Positions 1 to 7,240 are shown, counted from the stretch's first letter. The stretch: DNA of 7,449 nt from Bacteroidaceae bacterium (GCA_900768625.1 CAAGDO010000118.1:1-7449), one strand, 5' to 3'. A program made the numbers and translations. The notes: generated by a model from the letters alone, not told the origin.

Positions 1-48
1 ACTCATTTTCCGCGACATACGGAAATGCTCAAAGCCTTTTTTATGCAA

Positions 49-56
49 TAAATTTA
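49..56 (+). promoter_or_regulatory. weak candidate -7 element upstream of the GH36 gene
   Basis: TAAATTTA matches the Bacteroidales -7 consensus TAnnTTTG at all but the last base. It ends 46 nt before the ATG at 103. No convincing TTG/TTTG element lies about 20 nt further upstream, so this is a weak call. The DNA just before the ATG is A-rich with no Shine-Dalgarno sequence, as is usual in this phylum. Confidence 0.25.
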
Positions 57-102
57 ATCGCCAATTCTAAATCCGAAACTTGAGGTCAAACATTATAAAG
101 CA

Positions 103-2316
103 ATGAAACAGAAGTTTCTTTTTCTCCTTTCCTTCCTGATGGCCTGCCGCTTTGCAGGCCTGCAGGCTAAGGATTATTCAGGGCAGGACGTGTACGTCAA
201 TACGGCGCACACCACGCTTCTGCTCTTGGCCAAACCCGGCGAAACACCCCGATTGGCCTACTATGGTGCCCGCATCAGCGAAAACGAAGGCAGCGAGGTG
301 TGGGGAATCGGTAGTTCTCTCAATCAGACGGCTTGCCCCACGTTCAACGGTTCGACTGCTGAAGGTACGGTGCTTTCCGTGTGTCACACAGACGGGCAGA
401 TTGCTCTTGACCTCGAGGTGAAGCGGGTGGAACGTGACGCTGTCGATGGTGGCGAACGAATCACCATCCACTCTGCCGACCGTGTGCAACCCGTCAACGT
501 GGATCTTTGCTTCCGCACCTATGAGGCTTCGGACGTCATCGAGGCTTGGACGGAAATCACGCACACAGAGAAGGGCGACATCACGCTTTTGAAATATGCC
601 ACTGCTGTGTTGCCCCTCAACGGACCTGATGTGTGGGTGAGCAACCTTTATGGCAAATGGGCCAATGAGGCTATGCTCAACGAAACGCGCTTGACCACAG
701 CCGGACTCTCCTTCGGAGGTCACAACGGTGTGCTCAACAATCAGAGCGACCGCGCAGAAGTGATGGTCAGCCTTGACGGTCCCGGACGTGAGAATTCAGG
801 GCGAACCATTGGCGCGGCTCTCTGCTGGAGCGGTAACTATCGCATGACTTTCGCTTCGAGCCGTTCGGCTCTCGACTGCCACAGCCTTCGTGCGGGTATC
901 GACGATGAAATGCCTTATCGCCTGAGTCCGCGCACGACCTTCCGCACACCGGCATTGGCCATTTCCTATAGTTCGGAAGGCCGTGGTGGTGTCAGCCGCA
1001 ATTTCCACCGTTGGGCCCGCCAGTTCAAACTCCACAACGGTTCTGCGTTGCGCGACGTGTTGCTGAACAGCTGGGAAGGCGTCTATATGAATGTGAACGA
1101 AGAAAAGATGGTCAGCATGATGCACGACTTTGCCGGCATCGGCGGTGAACTCTTCGTGATGGACGACGGCTGGTTCGCCAGCGAAAAATACACGCGCGAT
1201 GGTGCAGGCAATGCGGCTCTCGGCGACTGGAACCCTGACCCCCGGAAACTTCCCAATGGGCTTCGTCCGCTCATCGATGAAGCTAAGAAGGATGGACTTC
1301 GCTTTGGCATCTGGCTCGAACCGGAAATGGGTAACTGGAAGGCCAGTGCGCTCTACGACAAACATCCTGACTGGTTCCTCCAGAACCGCGGACGCGAACC
1401 GCGCCTCGGACGTGGCGGTACGCAGGACGCGCTTGACCTGACGAATCCGAAGGTGCAGGATTTCGTTTTCTCCGTGTTCGACCGTCTGCTCACCGAAAAT
1501 CCCGAAATCAGCTATATCAAGTGGGATGCCAATTGCGACATTGCCAACTACGGTTCGACCTATCTTCCCGCCAACCGTCAGGCTCAGATCTATGTGGACT
1601 ATCATTTGGGTCTCCAGCGTGTGCTCGACCGTTTGCGTGCGAAGTATCCCAATCTCGTGATGCAGGCTTGTGCTTCGGGGGGTGGCCGCGTGAACTATGG
1701 CGTGATGCCTTATTTCGATGAATTCTGGACGAGTGACAATACGGATGCCTTACAGCGCATCTTCATCCAGTGGGGCACGTCCTACTTCTATCCCGCTTGT
1801 GCGATGGCTTGCCATGTGAGCGCTTCGCCCAATCACCAGACGGGACGCCGAATTCCTCTCAAGTATCGTTTCGATGTGGCGATGTCAGGCCGTCTGGGCA
1901 TCGAGATGAAGCCTTCGGATTTCACGGATGCTGAGCGTGCTTTCGCACGTCAGACCATTGCTGACTACAAGCGCTTGCGTCCTGTTGTGCAGCAGGGTGA
2001 TCTTTATCGTCTTGTTTCGCCTTACGAACAGGGCGGACGTATGGCTTCGCTGATGTATGTGGCGCCTGACAAGTCGCAGGCTGTGGTCTATGCTTATAAG
2101 CTTCATCATATGGAGGGACATGACATGCCTCGCGTATGTCTTGCCGGTCTTGATCCTGATCGTACTTATCGCATCACAGAAATAAATCATACGGGGCAAG
2201 GTGCTTGCCATCTCAATGGCAAAACGGCGACTGGACGTGTGCTGATGGAGGCTGGCTTGAACTTCCCTCTTGGAGGCGAATATGCCAGCCGTGTGCTTGA
2301 GCTGAAGGCGGAATGA
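103..2316 (+). CDS. exported alpha-galactosidase, glycoside hydrolase family 36
   Basis: This 737-residue protein should hydrolyse terminal alpha-1,6-linked galactose from melibiose, raffinose-type oligosaccharides or galactomannan side chains by a retaining mechanism. Residues 1-22 look like an export signal: a basic start, a hydrophobic core at 5-14, and a possible signal peptidase I site after LQA (20-22). The N-terminal part (about 25-310) is the beta-sandwich typical of GH36, followed by the catalytic barrel. Visible motifs are NSWEGVY (322-328), MDDGW (353-357), WLEPEM (404-409), YIKWDAN (471-477, predicted nucleophile D475), CASGGGR (523-529) and WTSDN (542-546, predicted acid/base D545). 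The 70-residue gap between the two catalytic Asp is as expected for the family. The C-terminal beta domain is present and the length is normal for a full enzyme, with no extra carbohydrate-binding module. No SusC/SusD or other sugar-utilisation genes are visible, so its locus cannot be defined. The first ATG is kept because it supplies the full signal sequence. Confidence 0.95.
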   Translation: MKQKFLFLLSFLMACRFAGLQAKDYSGQDVYVNTAHTTLLLLAKPGETPRLAYYGARISENEGSEVWGIGSSLNQTACPTFNGSTAEGTVLSVCHTDGQIALDLEVKRVERDAVDGGERITIHSADRVQPVNVDLCFRTYEASDVIEAWTEITHTEKGDITLLKYATAVLPLNGPDVWVSNLYGKWANEAMLNETRLTTAGLSFGGHNGVLNNQSDRAEVMVSLDGPGRENSGRTIGAALCWSGNYRMTFASSRSALDCHSLRAGIDDEMPYRLSPRTTFRTPALAISYSSEGRGGVSRNFHRWARQFKLHNGSALRDVLLNSWEGVYMNVNEEKMVSMMHDFAGIGGELFVMDDGWFASEKYTRDGAGNAALGDWNPDPRKLPNGLRPLIDEAKKDGLRFGIWLEPEMGNWKASALYDKHPDWFLQNRGREPRLGRGGTQDALDLTNPKVQDFVFSVFDRLLTENPEISYIKWDANCDIANYGSTYLPANRQAQIYVDYHLGLQRVLDRLRAKYPNLVMQACASGGGRVNYGVMPYFDEFWTSDNTDALQRIFIQWGTSYFYPACAMACHVSASPNHQTGRRIPLKYRFDVAMSGRLGIEMKPSDFTDAERAFARQTIADYKRLRPVVQQGDLYRLVSPYEQGGRMASLMYVAPDKSQAVVYAYKLHHMEGHDMPRVCLAGLDPDRTYRITEINHTGQGACHLNGKTATGRVLMEAGLNFPLGGEYASRVLELKAE

Positions 2317-2332
2317 GGTTGGGAGCTTTTTG

Positions 2333-2413
2333 CTAGCTCTACTAGCTTTACTAGCTCTACTAGTTTTACTAGTTCTACTAGCTCTGCTGGCTTTATTGGC
2401 TCTGCTGGCTTTA
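2333..2413. repeat. 9-bp tandem repeat (minisatellite), nine units
   Basis: Nine consecutive 9-mers start 17 bp after the GH36 stop codon. Units 1-6 begin with CTAG (consensus CTAGCTCTA, variants CTAGCTTTA, CTAGTTTTA, CTAGTTCTA, CTAGCTCTG). Units 7-9 change to CTGGCTTTA or TTGGCTCTG. C and T alternate at unit position 7 except across units 5 and 6, which suggests duplication in 18-bp steps. The period is a multiple of three, so open frames run through it on both strands: leucine/alanine-rich on +, Lys/Ala/Ser-rich on -. I take these as side effects of the repeat, not as genes. Confidence 0.9.
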
Positions 2414-2425
2414 TTTGAACGTTTG

Positions 2426-2460
2426 CTTGCTGGCTTGCTGGATTTGTTCCGGCTTGCTGG
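2426..2460. repeat. degenerate CTTGCTGG repeats following the 9-bp array
   Basis: The 8-mer CTTGCTGG occurs at 2426-2433 and directly again at 2434-2441, then a third time at 2453-2460. It resembles the CTGGCT-type units at the end of the preceding array and may be its decayed continuation. The third copy forms the loop side of the hairpin at 2452-2465. Confidence 0.6.
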
Positions 2461-2476
2461 CAAGCTTTTTGTTTTG
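2452..2476 (+). terminator. probable intrinsic terminator after the GH36 gene
   Basis: GCTTG (2452-2456) pairs with CAAGC (2461-2465) around a CTGG loop, and a T-rich tract, TTTTTGTTTTG, follows at 2466-2476. The stem is short (5 bp, perhaps 6 with a G-U pair), but its position and T tract fit termination of + strand transcription from the galactosidase gene before the ATPase promoter. Confidence 0.5.
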
Positions 2477-2488
2477 TCGCAACTTTGC
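2473..2488 (+). repeat. first copy of a duplicated 16-nt motif
   Basis: TTTGTCGCAACTTTGC here differs by one base from TTTGTCGTAACTTTGC at 2556-2571. The second copy contains the predicted -7 element of the ATPase gene. This copy has CA in place of the conserved TA, so it may be a decayed or weaker promoter, or a protein-binding site. Nothing in the window decides between these. Confidence 0.5.
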
Positions 2489-2562
2489 AGGCTGGTGGAA
2501 GGCTGGATGTGGACTTTTGCATGCAATGTTCGCATATGGCGGGTGGGGTCGGGGCTTTGTCG

Positions 2563-2570
2563 TAACTTTG
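2563..2570 (+). promoter_or_regulatory. -7 promoter element of the calcium ATPase gene
   Basis: TAACTTTG is an exact match to the Bacteroidales -7 consensus TAnnTTTG and is followed by CGC. It lies 25 nt before the ATG at 2596, implying a leader of about 20 nt. I see no good -33 TTG element at the expected distance, so only the -7 half is supported. The leader has no Shine-Dalgarno sequence. Confidence 0.6.
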
Positions 2571-2595
2571 CGCCAAATCTTTCAGTTTATCTATT

Positions 2596-5280
2596 ATGCA
2601 ACAGCACCAACATCTCGCCGGCCTCACTTCCGGGCAAGTGCTCGAAAGCCGGCGCAAACATGGAGCCAATGTGCTTACGCCTCCAGAAAAGGACCCCCTC
2701 TGGAAACAGTTCCTTGAAAAGTTTCGTGACCCGCTGATCATCATTCTTCTTATTGCGGGCGTGCTTTCTATCGGTATTTCAATCTATGAATTTTTCGGTC
2801 TTCATGAATCGGCGGCCGTGTTCTTTGAACCGGTTGGTATCTTTGTGGCCATTTTTCTGGCCACGGGTCTTGCCTTCTATTTCGAACGTCAGGCTGACAA
2901 GGAATTTTCCTTGCTCAATCAGGTGAACGACGACGAATCTGTTGAAGTCATCCGTGAGGGCAATACCACGCTTGTGCCGCGCCGTGACGTGGTGGTGGGT
3001 GACGTGGTCATTCTCAGTACGGGTTCTGAAATTCCTGCTGATGGCGAACTGCTTGAAGCGACTTCGCTCCATGTGGACGAATCGACGCTCACGGGTGAAC
3101 CTATCTGCGTGAAGAGCACCGATCCTGCCGATTTTGACAAGGACGCCACTTTTGCCACCAACCACGTGATGAAAGGTACGAAGGTGATGGAAGGTCATGG
3201 CGTGATGCGCGTGACGGCCGTTGGTGATGCCACAGAGCAGGGCAAGGTTTTTGAAGCTGTGCAGATTGACAACAGCGTGAAAACGCCCCTCAATGAACAG
3301 CTTGACGGACTGGGTAAACTCGTTTCGAAAGCCAGCTATGGCATTGCTGCACTCATCGTTGTGGGAAGAATCATCATGTATTTCGTTACCAACGGTGCAG
3401 ATTGTTTTTCGTCGATGGAGCAGATTACGGCGTTCATTGCCTATGTGCTGCAGACGTTCATGATTGCCGTCACGCTGATTGTGGTGGCTGTGCCGGAAGG
3501 CTTGCCGATGGCGGTGACGCTCAGCCTGGCCTATAGCATGCGCCGCATGCTGAAGACCAACAACCTGGTGCGCCGCATGCACGCTTGCGAAACGATGGGT
3601 GCAACGACGGTGATCTGTACGGACAAGACGGGTACGCTGACGCAAAACCAGATGTCAGTCGATGAAATGCGTATTCTGGTTCCTGGTCAGGAACCGCTAT
3701 TCGAAGAGGGCATTGCGGTGAATTCCACTGCTGCGCTCGACCTTTCTGATGCGGAGCATCCGCAGGTACTTGGTAATCCGACTGAGGGTGCCCTCCTGCT
3801 ATGGCTCCATTCGCGTGGCACGGATTTTCGCGGTTTGCGCGAGAAGGCTACGACCGTGGATGAACTTCCATTTACCACAGAACGCAAATATATGGCCACG
3901 GTCGTCGAATCGTCTGTCATGCCGGGACGCAGAGTGCTTTATGTGAAGGGCGCTCCTGAAATCGTTTATTCCCTCTGCCACGACACGTCGTCCATTTCCC
4001 GAGAGGATTTTGACAAACAACTTCACACGTGGCAAAACCGAGCCATGCGAACCTTGGGGTTTGGTTGTCAAGTGCTCGAGGAGGGAGAAACGGGCATCGA
4101 TGACGGACGTGTCGTGGCGAAACGCCTTTGCCTGACGGGTATCGCCGCGATTGCCGATCCCGTTCGTGCAGATGTGCCGGCGGCTGTGAAGGAATGTCTG
4201 AATGCGGGTATCCAAGTGAAGATCGTGACGGGCGACACGCCGGGTACGGCAAAGGAGATCGGACGTCAGATTGGTCTGTGGGACGACAGGGTCGACACGG
4301 ACCGCAACTTGATCACAGGGCCCGAATTCGCAGCCTTGAGCGACGATGAACTGACTGCTCGGGTAGGCGAGATGAAGATCATCAGCCGTGCCCGTCCGAT
4401 GGACAAGAAACGATTGGTGGAAGCGTTGCAACGCAACCGTCAGGTGGTGGCTGTGACGGGCGACGGAACGAACGACGCTCCTGCGCTTCGTGCGGCTCAT
4501 GTGGGTCTTTCGATGGGCGACGGTACGAGTGTGGCGAAGGAGGCTTCGGACATCACGATTGTCGACAATTCCTTCTCTTCAATCGGCATGGCCGTGATGT
4601 GGGGACGTTCGCTCTACCAGAACATCCAGCGTTTCCTCCTCTTCCAGCTCACGGTGAATGTCACGGCTTGTCTGCTCGTGCTTTGCGGTGCCTTTATGGG
4701 TACGGAATCTCCGCTTACCGTGACTCAGATGCTTTGGATCAACCTCATCATGGACACCTTTGCCGCCATGGCTCTGGCTTCGCTTCCGCCTTCGGAACGC
4801 GTGATGAACGATCCTCCGCGCAACCGCCAGGACTTCATTCTCAATGCTTCGATGAAACGCGAGATTGTCGGTGTGGGTGGGTTCTTCTTTGTACTCCTGG
4901 TGGCCATGCTCTATGTGTTCCAGCATGCTGACATCCATTCGCTCACTGATCTGCTTCATCTGCAGCTTGGCGAAAAGGGAAATGTCACCACCTACGAGCT
5001 GACGCTGCTCTTCACAACTTTCGTGATGACGCATTTCTTCTACCTCTTCAATGCCCGTGCCTTCGAATCAGGACGTAGTGCGCTGCATTTCCGTGGTTGC
5101 AAGGTGCTCCTCGGTACGGCCCTCCTCATTCTGGTCGGACAGGTGGCTATGGTGGAAATTCCAGGCATCCAGCTGTTCTTCAATGTGTGCGGTCTGTCGT
5201 TCATCGACTGGATGTTGATCATCGCCGGCTCATCGCTCGTGCTGTGGGTGCGCGAAATCTGGCATCTCATCACGAAGTGA
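2596..5280 (+). CDS. calcium-translocating P-type ATPase, PMCA (P2B) type
   Basis: This 894-residue inner-membrane pump should use ATP to export Ca2+ from the cytoplasm. The N-terminal cation-ATPase domain is at about 6-45. About ten hydrophobic segments are visible, near 46-66, 74-96, 246-264, 281-300, 681-702, 709-731, 757-777, 800-820, 836-855 and 869-887. The actuator motif TGE is at 166-168, the ion-site motif PEGLP at 300-304, the phosphorylation motif DKTGT at 343-347 (D343 is phosphorylated), KGAPE of the nucleotide domain at 451-455, and the hinge TGDGTNDAP at 621-629. In helix 5, QLTVNVTA keeps the Asn (N688), but Ala (A691) stands where SERCA has a Ca2+-binding Glu. Helix 6 has WINLIMD with N716 and D720. 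This is the PMCA pattern, implying one Ca2+ site per cycle. There is no C-terminal calmodulin-binding tail: the protein ends just after the last helix. The first ATG gives the expected family N-terminus. Transport of another divalent ion cannot be excluded. Confidence 0.95.
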   Translation: MQQHQHLAGLTSGQVLESRRKHGANVLTPPEKDPLWKQFLEKFRDPLIIILLIAGVLSIGISIYEFFGLHESAAVFFEPVGIFVAIFLATGLAFYFERQADKEFSLLNQVNDDESVEVIREGNTTLVPRRDVVVGDVVILSTGSEIPADGELLEATSLHVDESTLTGEPICVKSTDPADFDKDATFATNHVMKGTKVMEGHGVMRVTAVGDATEQGKVFEAVQIDNSVKTPLNEQLDGLGKLVSKASYGIAALIVVGRIIMYFVTNGADCFSSMEQITAFIAYVLQTFMIAVTLIVVAVPEGLPMAVTLSLAYSMRRMLKTNNLVRRMHACETMGATTVICTDKTGTLTQNQMSVDEMRILVPGQEPLFEEGIAVNSTAALDLSDAEHPQVLGNPTEGALLLWLHSRGTDFRGLREKATTVDELPFTTERKYMATVVESSVMPGRRVLYVKGAPEIVYSLCHDTSSISREDFDKQLHTWQNRAMRTLGFGCQVLEEGETGIDDGRVVAKRLCLTGIAAIADPVRADVPAAVKECLNAGIQVKIVTGDTPGTAKEIGRQIGLWDDRVDTDRNLITGPEFAALSDDELTARVGEMKIISRARPMDKKRLVEALQRNRQVVAVTGDGTNDAPALRAAHVGLSMGDGTSVAKEASDITIVDNSFSSIGMAVMWGRSLYQNIQRFLLFQLTVNVTACLLVLCGAFMGTESPLTVTQMLWINLIMDTFAAMALASLPPSERVMNDPPRNRQDFILNASMKREIVGVGGFFFVLLVAMLYVFQHADIHSLTDLLHLQLGEKGNVTTYELTLLFTTFVMTHFFYLFNARAFESGRSALHFRGCKVLLGTALLILVGQVAMVEIPGIQLFFNVCGLSFIDWMLIIAGSSLVLWVREIWHLITK

Positions 5281-5301
5281 TCCTGAACGACCATTGGCGC
5301 G

Positions 5302-5403
5302 AAGCGCAGAATGAATGAAAAAATCACACGATGATTATACGTTCCGTTTTTCCACTAACGGCAACGTGTGGTCATCGTGTGATTTTTTTGTGATTCTGCG
5401 CTT
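5302..5403 (+). other. 102-nt imperfect palindrome / giant hairpin, probable terminator
   Basis: An 11-bp perfect outer arm (5302-5312 with 5393-5403) encloses a small internal loop and a 17-bp perfect arm (5318-5334 with 5372-5388). The stem continues with nine pairs (5335-5343 with 5363-5371, three of them G-U), one bulged C at 5362, then CCGTT/AACGG (5344-5348 with 5357-5361) and an 8-nt loop. The inner stem is 31 bp and ends in a run of seven T (5383-5389), so it can act as an intrinsic terminator 22 nt after the ATPase stop codon. The outer arm lies beyond the T run and is not needed for termination. The element may therefore be a palindromic repeat or miniature mobile element rather than a simple terminator. 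I see no target-site duplication. Confidence 0.85.
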
Positions 5404-5432
5404 GTATGGGGATTCAATGGGCTTGAATGCTG

Positions 5433-5461
5433 TTGGGTATCAAGAATATTTCGTATCTTCG
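5433..5461 (+). promoter_or_regulatory. promoter of the AAA-ATPase-like gene
   Basis: TTG (5433-5435) and TATCTTCG (5454-5461) are separated by 18 nt and match the Bacteroidales -33 and -7 elements with one deviation (TTCG for TTTG). The -7 element is followed by CACA. It lies 21 nt before the ATG at 5483 and downstream of the palindrome, which supports starting the gene at 5483 and separate transcription from the ATPase gene. Confidence 0.65.
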
Positions 5462-5482
5462 CACAAAAGAAAACTTACCACT

Positions 5483-7240
5483 ATGGAGCAAACACCCAAA
5501 AGAATACCCTACGGTGTGGCCAATTTTGAGGCCATTATGCTGCAGAACCAGTACTATGTGGATAAGACCATGTATCTGCCCCTTTTGGAACAGCAGCCCG
5601 ACACGGTATTTTTCACCCGTCCACGCCGCTTCGGCAAGAGTCTCTTCATGAGTATGTTACGTGCCTATTATGACTGCAAGAAAAAGGACCAGTTTGAAAA
5701 CTTGTTCGGCGATTTGTGGATAGGTAAGCATCCCACTTCTTTGCAGGGGCGCTTTTTGGTGCTCTATCTTGATTTTTCCTACGTTGGAGGGACAGTAGAA
5801 AAAGTGGAGGAGAATTTCAATGGCTACTGTAATGTACAATTGGATGGATTTGTGAAGGATTATGAGGAATATTTCTCTGATGGTTTTCTGGATAAGTTCC
5901 TGCAAATGCACAGTGCAGGGAATAAATTGAATGCCATATCCGATGAAGCGCGCCGACATAAATTGCCACTTTATCTCATCATCGACGAATACGATAATTT
6001 TACCAATACCATCCTCAATGAGCAAGGGGAATCCGTTTATCATGCCATCACGCATGCTGACGGTTTCTATCGTGACATCTTTAAAAAGTTCAAGGGAAAT
6101 TTTGAACGCATTTTCATGATGGGAGTCTGTCCCGTGACGCTTGATGACGTGACGAGCGGATTCAACATCGGTTGGAATATTTCCATTATGCCGGATTTCA
6201 ATGATATGCTTGGTTTTACCACGCAGGATGTGCGTACCATGTTCGAATACTATAAGGAATATGGGCAACTTCCTGCAGACTGCGACACTGAGGCCATCAT
6301 CAACGACATGAAACCATGGTATGATGGCTACTGTTTTTCAAGGCAGACATTGGGACACGAGAATCGTGTGTTCAATTGCGATATGGTGCTCTACTATCTG
6401 CGTAATTATATCAGCTATGGTTGTCCTCCGGAGCAGATGATTGACCCCAATACGCGTACGGATTACAACAAAATGCAGCGTTTGCTCCAATTTGATCGCC
6501 TTGAAAGCGACCGAAAGGGTATGATACGTTGCATTGCTGAAACAGGTGGTATTTACGCAAATCTTGAGGAGTCTTTTCCTGCCAGAGCATTGACGAATGC
6601 CGACATTTTTCCGAGTTTGCTATTCTATTACGGAATGCTTACCGTAAAGGGTACGCGAGGAAGTCAACTTTGGTTGGGAATACCCAATAACAATGTACGC
6701 AAACAATACTATGGCTATCTGCTGGAACAGTTTCAAAGGGAAAGTCGGGTGGGCCTAAACCAACTCATGGCGCAATTTACCGACATGGCTTATGATGGTG
6801 AGTGGCGCAATGCACTTACGTCAATGGCAGATGCTTATGGTAAGGTTTCGTCAGTGCGCGACAGCATAGAAGGGGAACGTAACCTGCAAGGGTTCTTCAT
6901 GGCTTATTTCAGTATCAATGATTACTACTACACTGCGCCAGAACTGGAACTCAATCATGGGTATTGCGACTTTTTCCTTTTGCCCGATCTTACGCATTAT
7001 GCCACGAAACATAGCTATATCATAGAACTCAAACTTCTTCCGAAGAACGCCACGGAAGGACAAGCTATGAAGCAATGGGAGGAAGCTGAAGTCCAGATTC
7101 AAGGCTATGCTTCAGCTCCAAGGGTGGAGGCACTGCGTCAGGGTACAAGATTACATAAAATCATCATGCAATTTGATGGCCATCGATTGAAACGGATGGA
7201 TGAAGTGGACGATGAGGCTCCTCTGACATCCCCTTCTTGA
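5483..7240 (+). CDS. AAA-ATPase-like protein with C-terminal PD-(D/E)XK nuclease-like domain
   Basis: This is a 585-residue cytoplasmic protein of the AAA-ATPase-like (PF09820) plus DUF1703/PD-(D/E)XK (PF08011) architecture. No role is established that I know of. The N-terminus has the family opening IPYGVANFEAI...YYVDKT (8-29). A P-loop variant RPRRFGKS is at 46-53 (K52), with Arg where the first P-loop Gly would be, as is usual in this family. The Walker B-like LIIDEYD is at 165-171 (D168, E169). The C-terminal nuclease-like core has D496 in GYCDFFLLP, then E515-L-K517 in YIIELK, and Q538/Y542 in AEVQIQGY, so the predicted metal-binding residues are intact. An in-frame ATG at 5315 would add 56 residues, but that stretch runs through the palindrome and the promoter and does not resemble the family, so 5483 is chosen. 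Base composition is lower in GC than the two genes upstream, which suggests separate acquisition. Defence, mobile-element or DNA-repair roles are only guesses. Confidence 0.88.
   Translation: MEQTPKRIPYGVANFEAIMLQNQYYVDKTMYLPLLEQQPDTVFFTRPRRFGKSLFMSMLRAYYDCKKKDQFENLFGDLWIGKHPTSLQGRFLVLYLDFSYVGGTVEKVEENFNGYCNVQLDGFVKDYEEYFSDGFLDKFLQMHSAGNKLNAISDEARRHKLPLYLIIDEYDNFTNTILNEQGESVYHAITHADGFYRDIFKKFKGNFERIFMMGVCPVTLDDVTSGFNIGWNISIMPDFNDMLGFTTQDVRTMFEYYKEYGQLPADCDTEAIINDMKPWYDGYCFSRQTLGHENRVFNCDMVLYYLRNYISYGCPPEQMIDPNTRTDYNKMQRLLQFDRLESDRKGMIRCIAETGGIYANLEESFPARALTNADIFPSLLFYYGMLTVKGTRGSQLWLGIPNNNVRKQYYGYLLEQFQRESRVGLNQLMAQFTDMAYDGEWRNALTSMADAYGKVSSVRDSIEGERNLQGFFMAYFSINDYYYTAPELELNHGYCDFFLLPDLTHYATKHSYIIELKLLPKNATEGQAMKQWEEAEVQIQGYASAPRVEALRQGTRLHKIIMQFDGHRLKRMDEVDDEAPLTSPS

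Noticed and set aside
4..42. Imperfect hairpin (4-12 with 20-27, one bulged T) followed by a T run at 37-42, a possible terminator of an upstream gene
   Set aside because: The T run is 9 nt from the stem and no upstream gene is visible, so the evidence is too weak for a feature.
796..1605. Long minus-strand open frame inside the GH36 gene
   Set aside because: It is antisense to a well-supported catalytic domain and shows no recognisable protein features, so it is a shadow of the real gene.
2330..2737. Plus-strand leucine/alanine-rich open frame with a TTG start
   Set aside because: Its leucine repeats come from the 9-bp minisatellite, it crosses the terminator-like hairpin, and it overlaps about 140 nt of the well-supported ATPase gene.
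1885..2744. Minus-strand open frames with Lys/Ala/Ser/Arg-rich stretches resembling a histone-H1-like tail
   Set aside because: They cross the 3' end of the GH36 gene and the start of the ATPase gene. The low-complexity part is only the 9-bp repeat read in frame, with no promoter or family match.
2779..3645. Long minus-strand open frame inside the ATPase gene, rich in His and Arg
   Set aside because: Its odd composition is the antisense reading of the ATPase codons, and no promoter or family features support it.
5315..5482. N-terminal extension of 56 residues for the AAA-ATPase-like gene
   Set aside because: The region is occupied by the palindrome and the promoter, and the extension has no resemblance to the family, whose usual start matches the ATG at 5483.
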